DNA from: Alphaproteobacteria bacterium
GTDB lineage: Bacteria > Pseudomonadota > Alphaproteobacteria > Micavibrionales > Micavibrionaceae
Direction of reading: 5' to 3'
DNA length: 64,000 bases
Assembly: GCA_024279035.1 (NCBI GenBank)
Contig: JAJRSA010000032.1
Span: 87,652 to 151,651 of the forward strand
The notes under the pieces are model-generated. The model worked only from the letters and a program-made list of their open reading frames with translations, searched no databases and was not told the DNA's origin. Below are positions 1-9,055 of the stretch, piece after piece. How positions within the stretch are numbered: position 1 is the stretch's first letter; the number at the start of each line of letters is the position of its first letter. Position numbers and translations under genes: made by a program.

Positions 1-116
1 AGGAGCGTATCGTGACCGAGCAATTTTAAAAATTGCTTGGGCATTGTCTCACGGCTTTTTGGCCAAAGTCTGGTTCCTGATCCTCCACATAGGATGATGG
101 GTATGATTTTTTTCAT
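1..116 (-). CDS. manC: Mannose-1-phosphate guanylyltransferase, N-terminal part (ManC/AlgA type)
   Basis: Only the first 38 codons are inside the window; the gene runs off the left edge. The protein starts with the nucleotidyltransferase signature GGSGTRLWPKSR followed by MPKQF, which in ManC/AlgA/CpsB enzymes binds GTP during GDP-mannose synthesis. The start is ATG at 114-116, preceded on the minus strand by AGAGGAG. It lies downstream of algD, alg8 and alg44 on the same strand, so the likely role is to supply GDP-mannose, the substrate of AlgD, for alginate. Whether it also carries the C-terminal phosphomannose isomerase domain of AlgA cannot be seen. Confidence 0.9.
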   Translation of the reverse strand, partial: MKKIIPIILCGGSGTRLWPKSRETMPKQFLKLLGHDTL

Positions 117-130
117 TTTTACGCTCCTCT

Positions 131-170
131 TTTACTCAGTTTTACTCAGTTTTACTCAGTTTTACTCAGT
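131..170. repeat. Four tandem copies of a 10-bp unit between alg44 and manC
   Basis: The unit TTTACTCAGT is repeated four times without a mismatch and is followed by a degenerate fifth copy. Read on the minus strand, the array (ACTGAGTAAA units) ends a few bases upstream of the ribosome binding site of the manC gene. A 10-bp period is about one helical turn, so every copy presents the same face. It could be a protein-binding array or a length-variable spacer; nothing in the sequence decides between these. Confidence 0.9.
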
Positions 171-185
171 TTTTTACTTACTTAA

Positions 186-1253
186 TTAATAGACAAAAAA
201 TTCTGCATAGACAGGTCGTCCGACCAAGTCTTCTGGAAGATAATCTGTTGGTTGGACTTTCACGACCAAATCAGGGCTTTTTGTGTCTGTCCCTAAATGT
301 AATACAATGCCCTCGGCTGTAATCTTTTCTCCCGCAATATGCAACTTAACATCGTCATGTATGTTAATACGGTGGGCTTCTTTTGCAGGTACATGGACGG
401 TTACCCAAGGCTCTGCATCAATGGGAATGAGGTTAAAGAGAGGCTCGCCCACGGATCTAAAGACTCTGTCTTGAACATGTTGGTAATCAATATGGCACTC
501 GCAAGGGCTTTTGATTGTCTCAGTCACAGATGTAAATCGTTTCCCCCCACCCTCTGTAGAGGAAGACAGGACTCTAAGGTGAAGTTCTCCAATAGGCTCT
601 CCCACAGCCACAGTCTGTGTCTTTTCTGAAACGAGTGATGTGAAAAGACCATCTGTAGGTGCTCGGACTGTAATGATTTCGCTTTCTACAACCCCTTGAT
701 AAGATTTTATAATAGATGTTTTTTCAAAAATGTTTCCAACGAGAAAGAATGTGCCTGCAAGACAGAAAAGAAAGACGATCATCATAGGGATGGCTCTTTT
801 TACAATGTCTTTCTTTGTAATTTTTATTTCTCCCGTGCTCTTTTTTCGTGCGGGGGAAAAATTGTTACGAGAAACAATATTTATAATATCTCCCTCTGAG
901 GCAATGTTTCCTGAAATATAGGATTGAATAACATTGTTCAAAATAGAGATTTGATCTGTGGAGAGTTCAACAAACTTACATCCTAAAAGTTTTTCAGCGA
1001 GGGTGTAGTGTTCTACTTCAGCCTTAAAATCAACGACAAGAGAAAATTCTTCAAAAGGAAGTGTCAAGGAAATCTCGACATCAGCCCCAATACTATAGTG
1101 TTGGGACACGTCCAAAAGTCTCACGCCCCCATTAGACAAATCTTTAACGGCATATTGCTCCCCATCCAAAAAAGCATAAGCTGGAATTTGAATACGCACA
1201 TGTTGCCTTTGAGCCTCTGACTCATGCACAATTTGAGGGGCTTTTGTTGTCAT
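186..1253 (-). CDS. alg44: Alginate polymerisation c-di-GMP receptor, PilZ plus membrane-fusion-like domain (Alg44)
   Basis: A 355-residue inner-membrane protein. The N-terminal PilZ domain has the complete c-di-GMP motif: R16-x3-R20 followed by D38-x-S40-x2-G43. One membrane span lies at about 154-173, and a periplasmic HlyD/membrane-fusion-like domain fills the C-terminus. This is the layout of Alg44, which with the glycosyltransferase Alg8 polymerises mannuronate when c-di-GMP is bound. It sits directly downstream of alg8 and upstream of manC, as in Pseudomonas alginate operons. The intact motif suggests post-translational control by c-di-GMP here too; that is inference from the family. 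Confidence 0.9.
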   Translation of the reverse strand: MTTKAPQIVHESEAQRQHVRIQIPAYAFLDGEQYAVKDLSNGGVRLLDVSQHYSIGADVEISLTLPFEEFSLVVDFKAEVEHYTLAEKLLGCKFVELSTDQISILNNVIQSYISGNIASEGDIINIVSRNNFSPARKKSTGEIKITKKDIVKRAIPMMIVFLFCLAGTFFLVGNIFEKTSIIKSYQGVVESEIITVRAPTDGLFTSLVSEKTQTVAVGEPIGELHLRVLSSSTEGGGKRFTSVTETIKSPCECHIDYQHVQDRVFRSVGEPLFNLIPIDAEPWVTVHVPAKEAHRINIHDDVKLHIAGEKITAEGIVLHLGTDTKSPDLVVKVQPTDYLPEDLVGRPVYAEFFVY

Positions 1254-1344
1254 TGAAAGAACCTTGTCTTATATTAAGTCTGTTATTTTGTAGTTGTGTA
1301 TTTAATAACATTATTAATGCTCAAAATACAAGAAAAAAATGACA

Positions 1345-2886
1345 CTATGAAAATAAAAATTCAAAAAAAGTGTTTGGGAAGTTAAAAACACCACTAGCGA
1401 AGCCAATGACGCTAATAAAACAGACAATGCTTGTGATATGAACGAGTCGAGAGCTCGTCCGTCTCCAGAGGTTTTCCCAGTCAGAAATATTATGTTTCAG
1501 CTTTGTTTTCTGACGTGTCCATTTTTGACGGTCTAAGCGAAACATCACATATGTTTTGATAAGAGCGCCATAGACTTGCCCGTAATACAGAAGGAAAGGA
1601 TAAGACCAGTGTGTTTCTTTTCGTGCGTTGAGAAGCATTAAAGTCATAATTAATCGGATAAGCGCAATCCACACAAAATAGATCAGGAGTATAGGGGCGC
1701 CATATTCGAGTGTTAAAAAGAAAGCAAAGACAGGCCCTGCTAAAGAGGTCCACATTGAAAGACGTTGGTCTACAAAGGCCCACCATGCAAATAAAGGCAT
1801 GTGGAAAGGCCCAAGTTTTAAAACACGCATATTGGTACGGAGCATATTCCCATACCATCTGACCATCAATTGGGTTGAGGCAGCGACAAAATTGATTTCA
1901 GGGGGCTCTTCTATGGTGAGGACTTTGACATCAGGGATATAAATTTGTTCATAGCCTTGTTTCAAAACCCAATAGAGGCTTGATTTATCATCCCCTGTTA
2001 AAAATTTAAAACGCCCTAAACGCCAATGATCAAGATAGTCATTCGTGGTGTGGTTAATAAAATCAGGATGTGTGACAACATCTGTACGGTACATTGACAT
2101 ACGCCCTGTGAGTGTCATAACGCGACGGGAAAGGGAGATCGAACTCATAAGGATTTGCCGTTGAGCAAAGCGGAGATTATGCCACAATTGCATTGTCTTT
2201 GTACCGTGGACTTCAGAGAGCTCATCTGTTGTTAACGCACCTAGATTGGGATGCGTTCTAAAAAAAGGCGCACATTTTCTGAGGGTTCCTTTTAACACGA
2301 CCGTGTCTCCGTCAATAACAGCCATAACAGAGTCCGCTGGAGGGCAATCTCTTGAGATAGAACGAAACCCCTGTGCAAGGGCATCGCGTTTTCCTGTGCC
2401 TGCAATACGTACAATTTTGAGTTTTATATGCTCTGGAGGGTTAATAGATTTAAAAATATCTTTATAGAGAAGTTCGTCTCCGAGCTCAACGAGGGAGGCC
2501 ACAATGGTTGTTGGTACACCGCACTCTATAGCATCTTCAATGGCGGCGTGCACAACCCGTGCAGTTGTTTCTGTGTCAATACGAAAGCTTGTGATGAGCA
2601 GATATATCTTTGAGGGCATGAGGGAGTCTCCCCCAATCTCTACTTTTCTACGCCAAAGGGGAAAGACAAGGCTTCTATATAAAACGGATCGAGCGAAGTT
2701 TGTGATGCCCCAGCTATAGCGCCATGTCGCCAAGAGACCAAAGGAGACTATAAATTTCTCTGATCCTGGCGTAATGGCAAGGGGAGGGAGGTTCGCAAGA
2801 ACCACAAGTAAAATAGCCGTGTAGATAAACAGCCCAAACCATCCATCGGGAAGCTTTGTTGTGGAATGTCGTGTCTTGTGGTTCAT
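1345..2886 (-). CDS. alg8: Alginate polymerase, GT2 glycosyltransferase (Alg8)
   Basis: A 513-residue membrane glycosyltransferase. Hydrophobic segments lie at both ends, at about 16-57 at the N-terminus and several after residue 380. The cytoplasmic GT2 domain has D192-x-D194 (IDGDT) and the TGDDK motif at 297-301; the same Asp pair, DD and Lys are required in Pseudomonas Alg8. The protein transfers mannuronate from GDP-mannuronic acid to the growing chain and couples synthesis to export. The gene ends 91 bp upstream of alg44 and starts 10 bp after the stop of algD, so the three form one operon. Cellulose or hyaluronan synthases share the fold, but the neighbours settle the assignment. Confidence 0.92.
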   Translation of the reverse strand: MNHKTRHSTTKLPDGWFGLFIYTAILLVVLANLPPLAITPGSEKFIVSFGLLATWRYSWGITNFARSVLYRSLVFPLWRRKVEIGGDSLMPSKIYLLITSFRIDTETTARVVHAAIEDAIECGVPTTIVASLVELGDELLYKDIFKSINPPEHIKLKIVRIAGTGKRDALAQGFRSISRDCPPADSVMAVIDGDTVVLKGTLRKCAPFFRTHPNLGALTTDELSEVHGTKTMQLWHNLRFAQRQILMSSISLSRRVMTLTGRMSMYRTDVVTHPDFINHTTNDYLDHWRLGRFKFLTGDDKSSLYWVLKQGYEQIYIPDVKVLTIEEPPEINFVAASTQLMVRWYGNMLRTNMRVLKLGPFHMPLFAWWAFVDQRLSMWTSLAGPVFAFFLTLEYGAPILLIYFVWIALIRLIMTLMLLNARKETHWSYPFLLYYGQVYGALIKTYVMFRLDRQKWTRQKTKLKHNISDWENLWRRTSSRLVHITSIVCFISVIGFASGVFNFPNTFFEFLFS

Positions 2887-2896
2887 GCTTTTTAAA

Positions 2897-4213
2897 TTAC
2901 CAACAAATGCCGCTATAGTTTTGACGCTCTTCTACAGAGGATCCCAAGCGCACGAGATCAATGATTGGAATATCTTCATTCGCATTCTCAAGAAGAGAAG
3001 AGAATTCCTTTGTCCCGTTTCCAATCACGAAAGCATCTGATGAATTAATCACATCTTGAGGGTCTTCCTTCATGCATGCATAGAGGTGAGAAAGTGTTTC
3101 TGTAATGTACTTCTGGTTAGCGCCTTCCATCTGGCTAGCAGCATACACACAAGGATCATAGATAGTAAGTTCAAACCCATCATCTAAAAGCATATTTGCG
3201 AGATCAACCAAGGGGCTTTCTCTCAGATCATCAGTCTCTGCTTTGAAGCTAAGACCAAAGAGGCCAATTTTCTTTTGCCCTGTGGCCTTAATCATATCAA
3301 ACCCACGTCTGATTTGAGCTTGATTGGCATTGAGAAGAGAATCTAAGACAGGAGTGTTTAACCCCTTATCATTCGCACTCGCGCGAATAGCACGCACATC
3401 CTTGGGAAGGCAAGATCCACCAAAGGCAAATCCTGGGATAAGGAATTGCTTCGAGAGGTTCATTTTTGTGTCTTCAAAGAAGATGTTCATGACTTTATGA
3501 CTGTCAACATTATGAGCTTTAAGAATATTCCCCATTTCATTAGCAAATCCAATCTTAGCGGCGCGCCATGCATTGCTTACATATTTCACACCTTCGGAGA
3601 CCTGAACGTCACAGACAATACGAGGGGCTTCGATGCCTTCATAGAGCGCCATAATCATGTCGGCTGTTTTGTCGTCTAAAGCGCCAACAACAATTTCTGT
3701 GGGATCATAATAATCAGCAATTGCTGTGCTTTCGCGGAGGAATTCAGGATTATTTCCAAGTCCAAAATCAACACCTGCTTTTTTCCCAGAGGCTTTTTCA
3801 AGACAAGGCAAAACGACATCCATCAAAGTTCCTGGAACAACCGTACTTCTTATTACAACGGTATGAAACGTATCTTTTGTTTTGAGCACAGCTCCAATTT
3901 GTTCACAGATGTCTGTGATGTAGTTTAGCCCCAATGAGCCATCAGGTGCACTGGGTGTGCCTACGCATACAAGAGAGATATCACTATTTTCAATTGCATC
4001 AACATAATCTGTTGTTGCTCTGAGCGAGCCATTCTTGACACTTTTTGCAATAATGTCATTCAACCCATTTTCAACAATGGGGGATCGTCCCTCATTAATA
4101 CACTGAACTTTCACATCATATGTATCCACAGCAATAATCTCATGCCCTGAGTCTGCGAGACACGCTGATGTCACAGCGCCAACATAACCAATTCCAAAAA
4201 CACTAACTTTCAT
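2897..4213 (-). CDS. algD: GDP-mannose 6-dehydrogenase (AlgD)
   Basis: A 438-residue NAD-dependent sugar-nucleotide dehydrogenase that oxidises GDP-mannose to GDP-mannuronic acid, the committed step of alginate synthesis. An N-terminal Rossmann motif (GIGYVGAV) is followed by NPEFLRE and the catalytic Cys268 in GFAFGGSCLPKD, the same position as in Pseudomonas AlgD. The C-terminus ends GICW, also as in Pseudomonas AlgD, which separates it from UDP-glucose dehydrogenases. AAGGAG lies just upstream of the ATG. It is the first gene of the minus-strand arm and shares a 169-bp divergent region with the acetylation genes. A second, WbpA-type dehydrogenase is encoded at 38195-39517. Confidence 0.95.
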   Translation of the reverse strand: MKVSVFGIGYVGAVTSACLADSGHEIIAVDTYDVKVQCINEGRSPIVENGLNDIIAKSVKNGSLRATTDYVDAIENSDISLVCVGTPSAPDGSLGLNYITDICEQIGAVLKTKDTFHTVVIRSTVVPGTLMDVVLPCLEKASGKKAGVDFGLGNNPEFLRESTAIADYYDPTEIVVGALDDKTADMIMALYEGIEAPRIVCDVQVSEGVKYVSNAWRAAKIGFANEMGNILKAHNVDSHKVMNIFFEDTKMNLSKQFLIPGFAFGGSCLPKDVRAIRASANDKGLNTPVLDSLLNANQAQIRRGFDMIKATGQKKIGLFGLSFKAETDDLRESPLVDLANMLLDDGFELTIYDPCVYAASQMEGANQKYITETLSHLYACMKEDPQDVINSSDAFVIGNGTKEFSSLLENANEDIPIIDLVRLGSSVEERQNYSGICW

Positions 4214-4382
4214 TTAAAAACTCCTTTGTAAAACACAGTAAAATTAAGATCCCCCACATATTTGGGAATACAGTTACGGCTTATATATGAAAATATAAAA
4301 AAAGGGAAGTAAAAAATGTTGCAAATGCGCATATATCTGATAAGTTACTCTTAAATCACGAAATATACGAGGATGCAATCAT
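4214..4382. promoter_or_regulatory. Divergent promoter region between algD and the alginate acetylation arm
   Basis: This 169-bp AT-rich interval separates the two arms of the alginate locus, which are transcribed away from each other. It holds the algD ribosome binding site at its left edge (CTCCTT on the plus strand at 4222-4227) and must hold promoters for both arms. No strong consensus -35/-10 pair or long palindrome stands out. Confidence 0.5.
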
Positions 4383-5516
4383 ATGAAGACTCTTTCTAAG
4401 GGATATTACGCAGGGTGTTTTTTGAGTGTATTTTTACTGATTGCAGGCGCACTGTCTGTGCAGGCTGTCTGGACAGGGCGATCGGAGACACAGGCTGTGT
4501 CTTTCTCTTCTATTGTAGGGGGAGAATGGGCGTCTGAGTACGAAACAGTCTTTAATGAAAATCTCTCTCTCTATGATATCAGCAAATCACTTTGGACTTA
4601 TATTAATTATAAGGCGTTTCGGATAGGAAAAGAGGGAGTGCTCGTTGGAGAAGAAGGGTGGCTGTTTTCAAATGAAGAGTTTATAGAGTATCCCAATCAT
4701 AAAAAGAACATCAAAGAAAATACGGCATATGTGTCTAGGGTGCACTCTTTTTTAAAGCAAGAGGGGATAGAATTGATTGTGGTAGCCGTGCCTTCGAAGG
4801 CACGTATATATAGTCAGCATCTTGGGCGATACCGTTTTCCTTCTCACAATGAAAAGACCTATCATGGATTTCGAAAAGATTTAAAAAACGATAATATCCT
4901 CTCCGCAGACATCCAGTGGATCATGGAGAAGAAAAAAGATAAATTCGACGTATTTTTGAAGACAGATACGCACTGGACACCTGCAGGTGCTAAGATGGCG
5001 GCACGCACAATATACAGTGTTTATGAAAAAAGCTTGCAAAGTACCCTTGATTTAGAGTATGAACACCGTATTTCTCTTGGAGGGGAGCATATAGAGCATG
5101 TTGGGGACTTGCTTGAGTTCGTTCCTTTGGGGAGATTTTTAGAGAAAACAGATTTAAAAACTGACTCTCTAAAACAATACAAAAACGAAGTGATTGAGGA
5201 GCTAAAGCAACAAGAAGAGGTAAACAAAGACCAAGATCTTGCGTCTCTTGAAGCGTTGTTTGGAGAGAAAGAAATTTCGGTTGCTCTTGTTGGGACAAGT
5301 TATAGTGCTAATCCTTTGTGGGGGTTTGAAGGGTTTTTAAAGGAGATATTTAAAACGGATATATTAAATGTGTCTGATGAGGGGATGGGCCCCTTTAAGA
5401 CAATGGAAAATTATCTGGAGAATGACGCGTTCAAAACGAATGTTCCCAAATTGGTGATTTGGGAAATTCCAGAACGCTACTTAGCGGTTCATTATGATAT
5501 GAAACGTACAATGTGA
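4383..5516 (+). CDS. algJ: Alginate O-acetyltransferase, SGNH-like (AlgJ-like)
   Basis: A 377-residue exported protein with an N-terminal signal anchor at about 9-28. The SGNH-like domain has the AlgJ/AlgX catalytic set: D195-x-H197 in TDTHWTP and the nucleophile S306 in VGTSYS. GWLF at 92-95 is the usual start of the fold. These proteins move acetyl groups in the periplasm as part of mannuronate acetylation. Length (AlgJ about 390), absence of a C-terminal carbohydrate-binding module and the next gene being an AlgX point to AlgJ. It opens the operon algJ-algX-algF-algI. A second AlgX-type protein is the alternative. Confidence 0.8.
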   Translation: MKTLSKGYYAGCFLSVFLLIAGALSVQAVWTGRSETQAVSFSSIVGGEWASEYETVFNENLSLYDISKSLWTYINYKAFRIGKEGVLVGEEGWLFSNEEFIEYPNHKKNIKENTAYVSRVHSFLKQEGIELIVVAVPSKARIYSQHLGRYRFPSHNEKTYHGFRKDLKNDNILSADIQWIMEKKKDKFDVFLKTDTHWTPAGAKMAARTIYSVYEKSLQSTLDLEYEHRISLGGEHIEHVGDLLEFVPLGRFLEKTDLKTDSLKQYKNEVIEELKQQEEVNKDQDLASLEALFGEKEISVALVGTSYSANPLWGFEGFLKEIFKTDILNVSDEGMGPFKTMENYLENDAFKTNVPKLVIWEIPERYLAVHYDMKRTM

Positions 5517-5532
5517 AAATAAGGTGTAGAGT

Positions 5533-6972
5533 GTGAAAATTGTATCAGTGAAAAGTAAAATCTCATATGTGGGGCGTGTTTTGTCGATCGTTCTTGTGGG
5601 CACAATCGTTCTTGGGCTTGTCAAGGGATTTGCTGCTGAAAAAGAGCAAGGCGAGAGTGGAAGTCTGGAGAATATTTTTTGTGAGGCGTTGTCCGTCGAA
5701 GAAAACTATGACAAGAATAATTTAAATGCCTATAAAATGATGGTGGCAGGGAAAGATGGATGGGTCTTCAGAAGCTTTAGTGACTTTAAAACAGATTTTC
5801 CTTTGACCACGACCATGATCAAAAACATGACGGCCTTGCATGAGGCTTTCGCGTATCAGGGCATTGAGTTTGTTTTGATGTATCCCCCAACACGCGGTAT
5901 TGTTCATGCGGATAAACTGTCTACGGAAAAAGGCAGTCTTTTTAACAAAAAAGACGCAAAGCTAGCACGTAAAAATTATAGCAAGTTTGTTCATGTCCTT
6001 AAAAATAGAGGCATACAGATTGTGGGCCTTCCTGACCAGCCTGTTGGACAAGATTTTTTTTATAAACGAGATCACCATTGGAATCCTGTAGGCGCTAAAA
6101 TTTCTGCACAGGCGCTAGCCTCATACATAAAGACACAAGATGTTTATGCAGATTTGGCGAAGACGGAATACGCCACAAAATCAACAGGAATAACAGAATT
6201 TAATGGTGTGGCGGATAAAGTGTTTAAAAAGCTGTGTGATACAATTCTGCCTGTCGAAACAGTGGAAGGATATGTCACAGAGCCAGTGGAAACAATTGTA
6301 AGTGAAGCTGATTTATTTGGTGATCGTCCCGACCCTGAAGTTGTTTTGGCAGGGACAAGTAATAGCACCGCAAGACCTTCCATGGCCAATTTTGAAGGCT
6401 TTCTCAAAGAGGCTTTATCGACGGATGTTTTGAATGCGTCTATTTCAGGAGGAAGTATTGACTCTCCCATGATTTCTTATTTGAATTCAGATCATTATAA
6501 GAACAAAAAGGCCAAGATTGTGATCTGGGAAGTTCCTGGATACTATGACCTTCCACTGTGGGAGGGACGTGTGTTTAGACAGGTAACCCCTGCCGTCTAT
6601 GGGGAATGTCAGGGAGTAGATATTATAGCCGAGATCAAAGATTATGATGTTAGGACAGGAGTTTCTCTTTTGTTTAGAGGTTTGGAAGAGCGCAAAATTT
6701 CTGGGAGCGATTATTATATTAGCTTAGACTTTTCAGAACCTGTAACCTCAAAATTTACACTCTATTTTGGATATGATACAAAGAAGAAGGACAAGTTGTC
6801 TCTCTATCGCTCAAGGCGCTACCCTTATGACAATCAATTTTACGTCGCTCTCAAAGAGAACAGACATGGGAATTTGTCTCGCATTGTTTTGGAGACGCCA
6901 AAAAAGATGAAAAATTTAAAGCTCAATGCAAAACTGTGTAAAATTCCACACAAAAATATATGGGATATGTAG
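5533..6972 (+). CDS. algX: Alginate O-acetyltransferase AlgX, with C-terminal carbohydrate-binding module
   Basis: A 479-residue periplasmic protein with an N-terminal export signal at about 11-35. The SGNH-like domain has D180-x-H182 in RDHHWNP and nucleophile S276 in AGTSNS, matching D174, H176 and S269 of Pseudomonas AlgX. About 120 residues follow the catalytic domain, the size and place of AlgX's carbohydrate-binding module; total length also agrees (474). AlgX performs the terminal O-acetylation of alginate. The start is a GTG with AAGGTG seven bases before it, and the gap to the previous gene is 16 bp, so translation is probably coupled. Confidence 0.9.
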   Translation: MKIVSVKSKISYVGRVLSIVLVGTIVLGLVKGFAAEKEQGESGSLENIFCEALSVEENYDKNNLNAYKMMVAGKDGWVFRSFSDFKTDFPLTTTMIKNMTALHEAFAYQGIEFVLMYPPTRGIVHADKLSTEKGSLFNKKDAKLARKNYSKFVHVLKNRGIQIVGLPDQPVGQDFFYKRDHHWNPVGAKISAQALASYIKTQDVYADLAKTEYATKSTGITEFNGVADKVFKKLCDTILPVETVEGYVTEPVETIVSEADLFGDRPDPEVVLAGTSNSTARPSMANFEGFLKEALSTDVLNASISGGSIDSPMISYLNSDHYKNKKAKIVIWEVPGYYDLPLWEGRVFRQVTPAVYGECQGVDIIAEIKDYDVRTGVSLLFRGLEERKISGSDYYISLDFSEPVTSKFTLYFGYDTKKKDKLSLYRSRRYPYDNQFYVALKENRHGNLSRIVLETPKKMKNLKLNAKLCKIPHKNIWDM

Positions 6973-6985
6973 AAAGGATAAACAT

Positions 6986-7627
6986 ATGAGACCACTTATA
7001 ATTATTCAATTTTTTATTGTGATGTTTTTGACACACACCGCGTTTGCAAACCCTGATTCAGGCTTGTACGATCCTCTCCCTCCTGAGGGCGCATCATTCA
7101 TTCGTTTTATTAACCTCAATGATCAAAGTACAGAGTCGCGCGCGGGGAAAGCAAACGGGAAGTCCTACAAGTTTTTGGCGTATAAAGAGGCGTCGTCCTA
7201 TTTTGTGATGAAAGATATGAGTGTTAAATCTCATTTTGGAACAGCGGCGCATGACTTCGAAATCGAGCCTCAAAAATTTTACACGCTTGCCTTGCTCCCC
7301 GATGACAAAACTATTCTGGTGTTGGAAGATGAGGCCAATACCAATCGTGCCAAAGCACAAATTCAAGTCTATAATATGTCTGCCTATGATATGATCTCTT
7401 TGAAAGCCAAGGGAGGCTCCATTGACATTGTGAAAGATATAGAACAGGCCAAATCAGACACACGTCAAATTAACCCATTAAAAATTGATCTGAGTATTTT
7501 TAATGGAGAGGATCAGGTCTTTGATGCAGGGACACAAACCCTTGAACGTGGAGAAAGCTACAGCCTCTTTGTCGTCGGAAAAGATGATGCTATTTGGGTG
7601 CAAAGTAGAACAGACACAACAAAATAG
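6986..7627 (+). CDS. algF: Alginate O-acetylation protein AlgF
   Basis: A 213-residue exported protein. The signal peptide at 1-20 ends in AFA, and the mature protein opens with LYDPLPPEGASFIRFIN, close to the start of mature Pseudomonas AlgF. AlgF is a periplasmic adaptor needed for alginate acetylation alongside AlgI, AlgJ and AlgX. I start it at the ATG at 6986 because AGAAAGGA lies eight bases upstream; a longer reading from 6926 would overlap algX and bury the signal peptide. Its stop codon is immediately followed by the ATG of algI. Confidence 0.88.
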   Translation: MRPLIIIQFFIVMFLTHTAFANPDSGLYDPLPPEGASFIRFINLNDQSTESRAGKANGKSYKFLAYKEASSYFVMKDMSVKSHFGTAAHDFEIEPQKFYTLALLPDDKTILVLEDEANTNRAKAQIQVYNMSAYDMISLKAKGGSIDIVKDIEQAKSDTRQINPLKIDLSIFNGEDQVFDAGTQTLERGESYSLFVVGKDDAIWVQSRTDTTK

Positions 7628-9055
7628 ATGGTTTTTTCGTCTAATATTTTTTTATTCCTGTTTTTACCTTTCTTTTTAGGTATTTATTATCTCACCCCCA
7701 CACGGTGGAAATCTCTGACAATCCTTTTGGGAAGTTACAGTTTCTATGCGTGGTGGCGCGTTGATTTCTTGTTGCTGTTTGCAGGCGTCACGCTCTGGAA
7801 CCATGTGGTTGCCAAAAATATTCTTAAATATGAAGGACAAAAATCAGGTCGGCGCTGGATGCAGATAGGGGTGGCAGGGAATTTACTCACCCTTGGGCTC
7901 TTTAAATATTTTAATTTCGGTGTAGAGAGCTTGAATGCGCTCTTGAATGCTTCTGGGATGAATAGTGTTGAAGCGATTAAGTTTATTCTCCCGATTGGGA
8001 TTTCTTTTTATATCTTTCAATCCATTAGTTTTCTCATTGATGTCTATCGGAAAGATGCGCCTCCAGCCAAAAACTTCCTTGATTTTGCAGCCTTTATTTC
8101 GCTTTTTCCTCAATTGATTGCAGGGCCTGTATTGCGTTATAAGGATCTGGCACATCAATTTGAACATAGAACGCATTCTCTGGATCTTTTCTCGCAAGGG
8201 GCGCATCGCTTTATGATTGGGTTTGTTAACAAAGTGATTATTGCCGACACTGTCGCTGTGTTGGTCAATGCAAGCTATGCCCTCAAAGACCCAACGCTTG
8301 CCGATGCCTGGCTGGGGGCGCTGGCCTATACGGTTCAACTCTATTTCGATTTTTCAGGCTACAGCCATATGGCGATTGGTATAGGCCTCATGATGGGCTT
8401 TAAATTCATGGAGAATTTCAATGCGCCCTATATTAGTAGATCTATCACGGAATTTTGGAAGCGCTGGCATATCAGCCTTTCTTCATGGCTCAAAGACTAC
8501 CTCTATATTCCTTTAGGGGGTAATCGTAAAGGACGTGTGCGGACTTATATCAATCTCCTCTTGACTATGGTGCTCGGTGGGTTGTGGCATGGCGCCAATT
8601 GGACATTTGTTGTCTGGGGCGCGTGGCACGGCGCAATCCTTGCGACTGAGCGCGCTTTTGGAGTGAAAGGTCAATTAGATGCGCCAACGCCTTTTTTCAA
8701 GCGTCTCTTTTGTACAGCGCTCACATTCTTTGCTGTGATCTTAGGATGGGTCATGTTTCGTGCCGAGAGCGTTGGGCAAGCCTTCGATCTCTACAGCGCT
8801 ATGTTCGGATTGGAGGGGCTACACGGGGTAAGTGATGCTCTCGCATGGCAAGTAAACGCGCAACTTCTGAGTGTCTTATGCGCTGGATTGCTCCTGATCT
8901 TCATTGGCCCGTATCTCTCTTTCAAATACCACCAAAAACCAGAAACAGCGATTGGAAAGAGTGTTACAAGCGTGAGCGTCATTGGATTATTTATCCTCGC
9001 CGTTATGAAACTCTCCGCAGATAGCTTCTCCCCGTTTTTGTATTTCCAGTTTTAG
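7628..9055 (+). CDS. algI: Alginate O-acetyltransferase AlgI (MBOAT family)
   Basis: A 475-residue multi-pass membrane O-acyltransferase. It has the MBOAT/AlgI signature FWKRWHISLSSWLKDYLYIPLGG around 277-298 and conserved His281 and His321 (GGLWHGANW). AlgI is thought to pass acetyl groups from a cytoplasmic donor across the inner membrane to AlgJ/AlgX. The gene begins directly after the algF stop and ends the acetylation operon. It overlaps the convergent gene to its right by 4 bp. Related DltB and PatA proteins share the fold, but algX and algF upstream fix the role. Confidence 0.93.
   Translation: MVFSSNIFLFLFLPFFLGIYYLTPTRWKSLTILLGSYSFYAWWRVDFLLLFAGVTLWNHVVAKNILKYEGQKSGRRWMQIGVAGNLLTLGLFKYFNFGVESLNALLNASGMNSVEAIKFILPIGISFYIFQSISFLIDVYRKDAPPAKNFLDFAAFISLFPQLIAGPVLRYKDLAHQFEHRTHSLDLFSQGAHRFMIGFVNKVIIADTVAVLVNASYALKDPTLADAWLGALAYTVQLYFDFSGYSHMAIGIGLMMGFKFMENFNAPYISRSITEFWKRWHISLSSWLKDYLYIPLGGNRKGRVRTYINLLLTMVLGGLWHGANWTFVVWGAWHGAILATERAFGVKGQLDAPTPFFKRLFCTALTFFAVILGWVMFRAESVGQAFDLYSAMFGLEGLHGVSDALAWQVNAQLLSVLCAGLLLIFIGPYLSFKYHQKPETAIGKSVTSVSVIGLFILAVMKLSADSFSPFLYFQF

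Noticed and set aside
131..170. CRISPR array
   Set aside because: The 10-bp units are contiguous, without spacers; it is a simple tandem repeat.
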